Assembly: GCA_030836725.1 (NCBI GenBank)
Contig: JAUPLV010000097.1
Coordinates: 1 to 7,905 of the forward strand
DNA length: 7,905 nucleotides
From: Pseudomonadota bacterium
Lineage (GTDB): Bacteria > Pseudomonadota > Gammaproteobacteria > Burkholderiales > Thiobacillaceae
Direction: 5' to 3'
The notes beneath the pieces were generated by a model. It was not told the origin of the DNA. It worked only from the letters and a program-made list of their open reading frames with translations, and did no database searches. Within the stretch, counting starts at the first letter, position 1. Every line of letters begins with the position of its first letter. Of this stretch, positions 5,386-7,905 are shown in pieces. A program made the translations under genes and the position numbers.

Positions 5386-6581
5386 GGCTTCGCGGCCGGT
5401 GCGCCGGTCTTGCCGGCCGACTTGACCGGCTTTTTGTTTTCATCCGAACCCCGCTGCGTGGCGAGGGCCTCGGCCAGATCGATGGCCTTGACCACGGCCG
5501 CGAGCTGGAAACGTTCCTCGCTGCCCTGCACCTTGACCAGCGGAGATTTAAAGTTGGCGTTTTCCAGCAAGGTGGACTGCTCGAACAGGCCAACAAGCTT
5601 GGCCGATGAGCTGGTATTGCCCTGCATGGAAATCTCCATGCCGTGAATATCCAGTTGCTGCAGCCAGGTGTTGTCGGGAAGGATGCGGGTGACCTCTTCG
5701 AGCAGGGCAACCCTGGCCGGAATGGTCAGCCTGTGCTCGATGGGAAAGTTGTATTCGGCCAGCAGCCGCTCCTGTTCCTGCTTCAGCGCATCCACGGCAT
5801 CGGCCTGTTGCCGTGCCTGGGTCAGGGCCGGTTGCAGCGCGATCACGACCTCGCGTTTTTTCCAGAGCGGCGCGGCAAGCATCGCGGCAAACAGGATCAG
5901 CGTGACCCCCGCCATGGCGCCATAAAGCCAATATCCCGCGCGGCTGGATGCGGGGCGCAGCCTTGCCGGCAGCAGATTCAGGCAGTTTCCGGCACTTTCG
6001 AGTTCATCGCTCACCGCCACGGCCTGGGGCGTGATATTCCAGGCCGCGAGGTGCGACAGCATTTCGTCGACGACGGTCCTGGGCGCGACGCCCAGCAGGA
6101 CATGCAGGCGATTGGCGCGGCGATCCTCGCGCAGCAGCCGCTGGTCGTAATAGACCTGATCGGCGGTATAGGGGGTCTGTCGCGCCAGTTCGAAGCCAAG
6201 CACCTGGGACAGATTTTCGGCTGCGGCGAGAGGCAGGGTGACTTCCTTGCGCAGCACCTGCGTTGCGGGCAGGCAGATGCCCACAGGATGCGCGCCGGCT
6301 TTGTTGAGCAGGGCATCGAAGGCGATCTTGTGGTCGGCGGCGGCGCCCGCGGCGAGGTTGATGCGCCCGATCTCGCTCCGCTTCTGTCCGGCCAGGCGCC
6401 ACAGAACGAGCGCGCCCTGCTCCATCCCGACCCACAGCATACCGGATGAGGGGCGATTTCGCGGGCGCAGGGCGGTCGGCGCCAGGGCTGCCAGCTCGCG
6501 GCCCCACCAGCGCAAAAAGCGCCCCAGGACTGCGTTGCGGCTCTTTCGCTGCCTGCGTCGGGAAGATTGTATGCTCGCCAT
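5382..6581 (-). CDS. gspL: Type II secretion inner-membrane platform protein GspL (PilN-domain type)
   Basis: This 399-residue protein recruits the GspE motor to the inner membrane and pairs with GspM. It has an Arg/Lys-rich N-terminus (8-15, RRRQRKSR) and an amphipathic FLRWWGRELAAL segment. A cytoplasmic domain (about 47-205) includes LPLAAAENLSQVLGFELARQTPY (split here: LPLAAAENLS at 116-125, GFELARQTPY at 129-138) and a reduced actin-like fold. One membrane helix lies at about 217-239, then a coiled coil (242-275) and a PilN-like periplasmic domain (about 285-365: VALLEEVTRILPDNTWLQQL, FQLAAVVKAIDLA). The Lys/Pro/Ala-rich C-terminal tail is low complexity. ATG 6581 is preferred over the in-frame TTG at 6590, because GGA precedes it by 4 nt. 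It starts 20 bp after gspK ends and overlaps gspM by ATGA. Its domain make-up is intermediate between GspL and PilN. Confidence 0.9.
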   Translation of the reverse strand: MASIQSSRRRQRKSRNAVLGRFLRWWGRELAALAPTALRPRNRPSSGMLWVGMEQGALVLWRLAGQKRSEIGRINLAAGAAADHKIAFDALLNKAGAHPVGICLPATQVLRKEVTLPLAAAENLSQVLGFELARQTPYTADQVYYDQRLLREDRRANRLHVLLGVAPRTVVDEMLSHLAAWNITPQAVAVSDELESAGNCLNLLPARLRPASSRAGYWLYGAMAGVTLILFAAMLAAPLWKKREVVIALQPALTQARQQADAVDALKQEQERLLAEYNFPIEHRLTIPARVALLEEVTRILPDNTWLQQLDIHGMEISMQGNTSSSAKLVGLFEQSTLLENANFKSPLVKVQGSEERFQLAAVVKAIDLAEALATQRGSDENKKPVKSAGKTGAPAAKP

Positions 6582-6601
6582 TTGATCCAAGTCTGGGCGG
6601 A

Positions 6602-7519
6602 TTAAGGCCGCCCCTCCTGCCAGAGCAGAAAGATAAACGGTCGTTTCGGGTCTTGTGCCACCTTTGCCACGGCTTCCCGGACGAACTGCGTGCCGTCCGA
6701 TGCCTTCGCAATCGACCGCAGATTATACACTTGCGTCGTGGCGCCCGTTTCAAATCCGGCGGCCAGCGGGAAAGGCGGCGGCGTCTGCCCTGTATCCAGC
6801 ATCTCCTCGCGCTGGGCGATATAGGCGTCAACGTCGGCTTCGGTCACGCCGGGAAGGGCCAGCAGAACCTGGCGCGGCGCCAGGGCGCTGTTGATCCCGC
6901 TCAGTTTGGAAAACACGGTGAGCGCGCCCGCCAGCTTTCGGTACAGGTCGGGGGTGACGCCGATGACCCGCTGGAGTTCGTCGACAGTCTGGAATGCGGC
7001 GTTGGTCGGAACATAGGGCAATCCCATGGCCTCGTAACGATCCCGCTCCGCCCCCTGGGGGCGTGTAAGCTCGTCGACGTCCCTCCAGTCGAGGATGGCA
7101 TCGAGCAGTTGATTGGCCTGTTCCGCATCCAGCCCGGCGGACAGCAGCAGCCCCTTGAGCAAGGCATCGCTGGCGGTATTAAGGTCGATTCTGGCGGATT
7201 CGTCGCGCATGACGAGCTGGATTTCGGCATCGTCCAGACTGAACAGGTGCGTCCGGCTGTCGGCCTTCCATCTCTCCGCATCGGTCGCCGGCTTGGCGAG
7301 TTCGTAGAGGCCGCGGTGGACGCCGGCATCGGCCAGGGCGCGCGCCTTGGCGATGGAAACCAGATTGCCGGCGACCAGGGCGGTGCTGCGCGCGCCATAG
7401 ACGAAGCTGCCCGCAATGACGGCCAGCAGGGCGACGACCCAGAGCACGAGGATCAGCGCGATGCCGCGCTCGAACCGGTTTGAGCGGAACGTCCGGGAGG
7501 ATGCGTTGCGCATGGTCAT
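6602..7519 (-). CDS. gspK: Type II secretion minor pseudopilin GspK
   Basis: This 305-residue pseudopilin is thought to cap the T2SS pseudopilus with GspI and GspJ. A basic leader ending RFERG19 is followed by the hydrophobic helix IALILVLWVVALLAVIAG; prepilin peptidase should cut after Gly19. The residue at mature position 5 is Leu, not Glu, as is characteristic of GspK. The large globular alpha-domain contains ARIDLNTASDALLKGLL (109-125), AILDWRDVDELTRPQGAE (141-158) and YEAMGLPYVP (162-171). The C-terminal half has LLALPGVTEADVDAYIAQRE, a helix-hairpin-helix-like segment. The start at 7519 overlaps the gspJ stop as ATGA, with AGGA 4 nt upstream. ATG 7513 (two codons later, AGGA at 10 nt) is equally possible. 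A much longer frame opening at 7624 would lie inside gspJ and is rejected. The protein is full length and all motifs are intact. Confidence 0.95.
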   Translation of the reverse strand: MTMRNASSRTFRSNRFERGIALILVLWVVALLAVIAGSFVYGARSTALVAGNLVSIAKARALADAGVHRGLYELAKPATDAERWKADSRTHLFSLDDAEIQLVMRDESARIDLNTASDALLKGLLLSAGLDAEQANQLLDAILDWRDVDELTRPQGAERDRYEAMGLPYVPTNAAFQTVDELQRVIGVTPDLYRKLAGALTVFSKLSGINSALAPRQVLLALPGVTEADVDAYIAQREEMLDTGQTPPPFPLAAGFETGATTQVYNLRSIAKASDGTQFVREAVAKVAQDPKRPFIFLLWQEGRP

Positions 7520-7905
7520 TCCGTCCTGGCCCGAGGCGCGGCGACGATATCCGGCCAGGTTTCGCCGTTTTCCATGGTCAGTTGCAGGCGGATCAATTCG
7601 GGGGGCGTTTTTTGATCCAGCCATTGATCGTGCCAGGCGGGATCTTCCGTTTCCGACTGGGCTCCGAAGTAGGCCAATGCCATCTCCTTGACGGCCTTTA
7701 TCAGCACCTTGGGTTCGGCTTGTTCAACGGGCTCGAAACCCGGCGCGCCGGGGTCGGGCAATTGCCAGCGCATCACCAGGTCGCGCCCGGTCGCGCCGTC
7801 GGCCAGGTCGAGGGCGATGAGATGATTGCCGGAGGCGCCGTCGTGCATCGCCACCGTCCCGACGAAGCGCAGGGACTCGGCTTCGCCGGCGAAGGCAAGC
7901 TGGTC
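7516..7905 (-). CDS. gspJ: Type II secretion minor pseudopilin GspJ, 5' end outside the window
   Basis: The visible 129 residues are the C-terminal part of the pseudopilin. They open with FAGEAESLRFVG, typical of the GspJ globular domain, and the frame stays open to the window edge. The GTG at 7854 is internal and not a start. Further family features are VMRWQLPDP, VLIKAVKEMALAYFG (near visible residues 62-76) and the closing PPELIRLQLTMENGETWPDI. The N-terminal pilin helix with the prepilin peptidase site lies outside the window. It ends in the ATGA overlap with gspK, consistent with the usual J-K order, and gspI and gspG/H would be expected just to the right. About 60-70 residues are likely missing. 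Confidence 0.88.
   Translation of the reverse strand, partial: DQLAFAGEAESLRFVGTVAMHDGASGNHLIALDLADGATGRDLVMRWQLPDPGAPGFEPVEQAEPKVLIKAVKEMALAYFGAQSETEDPAWHDQWLDQKTPPELIRLQLTMENGETWPDIVAAPRARTE

Noticed and set aside
7520..7624. Extended gspK start at 7624
   Set aside because: It would put 35 extra charged residues before the prepilin leader and overlap gspJ by about 100 bp. The ATGA junction at 7516-7519 with an upstream AGGA is the usual arrangement.
7516..7854. gspJ as a complete short gene starting at GTG 7854
   Set aside because: The frame is open to the window edge and the upstream residues (FAGEAESLRFVG) belong to the GspJ fold. A pseudopilin without its N-terminal helix would not function, so the gene is simply cut by the window.

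Overview
The window is GC-rich proteobacterial DNA. It looks most like a beta- or gammaproteobacterium, judging from the type II secretion (T2SS) gene set and order, the REP-type intergenic repeats with a RAYT transposase, and a DUF4124/SLT lytic transglycosylase. The genus cannot be named from the sequence alone.

Right two thirds (about 1778-7905, all on the minus strand, so read right to left): the distal half of a T2SS operon in the order gspJ (5' end outside the window), gspK, gspL, gspM, a GspC-family HR-domain gene (often labelled gspN or gspC in such clusters) and gspD. Three of the junctions are ATGA stop/start overlaps, which suggests translational coupling. The products form one envelope-spanning assembly. 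GspJ and GspK are tip pseudopilins. GspL and GspM form the inner-membrane platform. The GspC-like protein links the inner membrane to the secretin. GspD is the outer-membrane secretin and here carries a lipoprotein-type signal. The series L-M-C-D parallels pilN-O-P-Q of type IV pili. The motor (GspE), platform (GspF) and main pseudopilin (GspG) genes are not in the window.

Middle (about 834-1767): a plus-strand RAYT (REP-associated tyrosine transposase, HUH family) lies between two arrays of REP hairpin repeats. Most hairpins are paired head to head as REPIN units of about 67-69 bp. The arrays on the two sides have the same internal organisation but opposite orientation. The array next to gspD starts 10 bp past the gspD stop codon, so it also forms the 3' end of the T2SS transcript.

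Left part (1-758): a minus-strand gene for a small exported lytic transglycosylase with an N-terminal DUF4124 segment. It is followed by an imperfect terminator-like inverted repeat and another REP hairpin at the window edge. Nothing in the window looks like an entirely new system. The notable points are the REPIN-RAYT-REPIN layout, the predicted lipid-anchored secretin, the PilNOPQ-like composition of the T2SS and a polyproline tract in the GspC-like protein.
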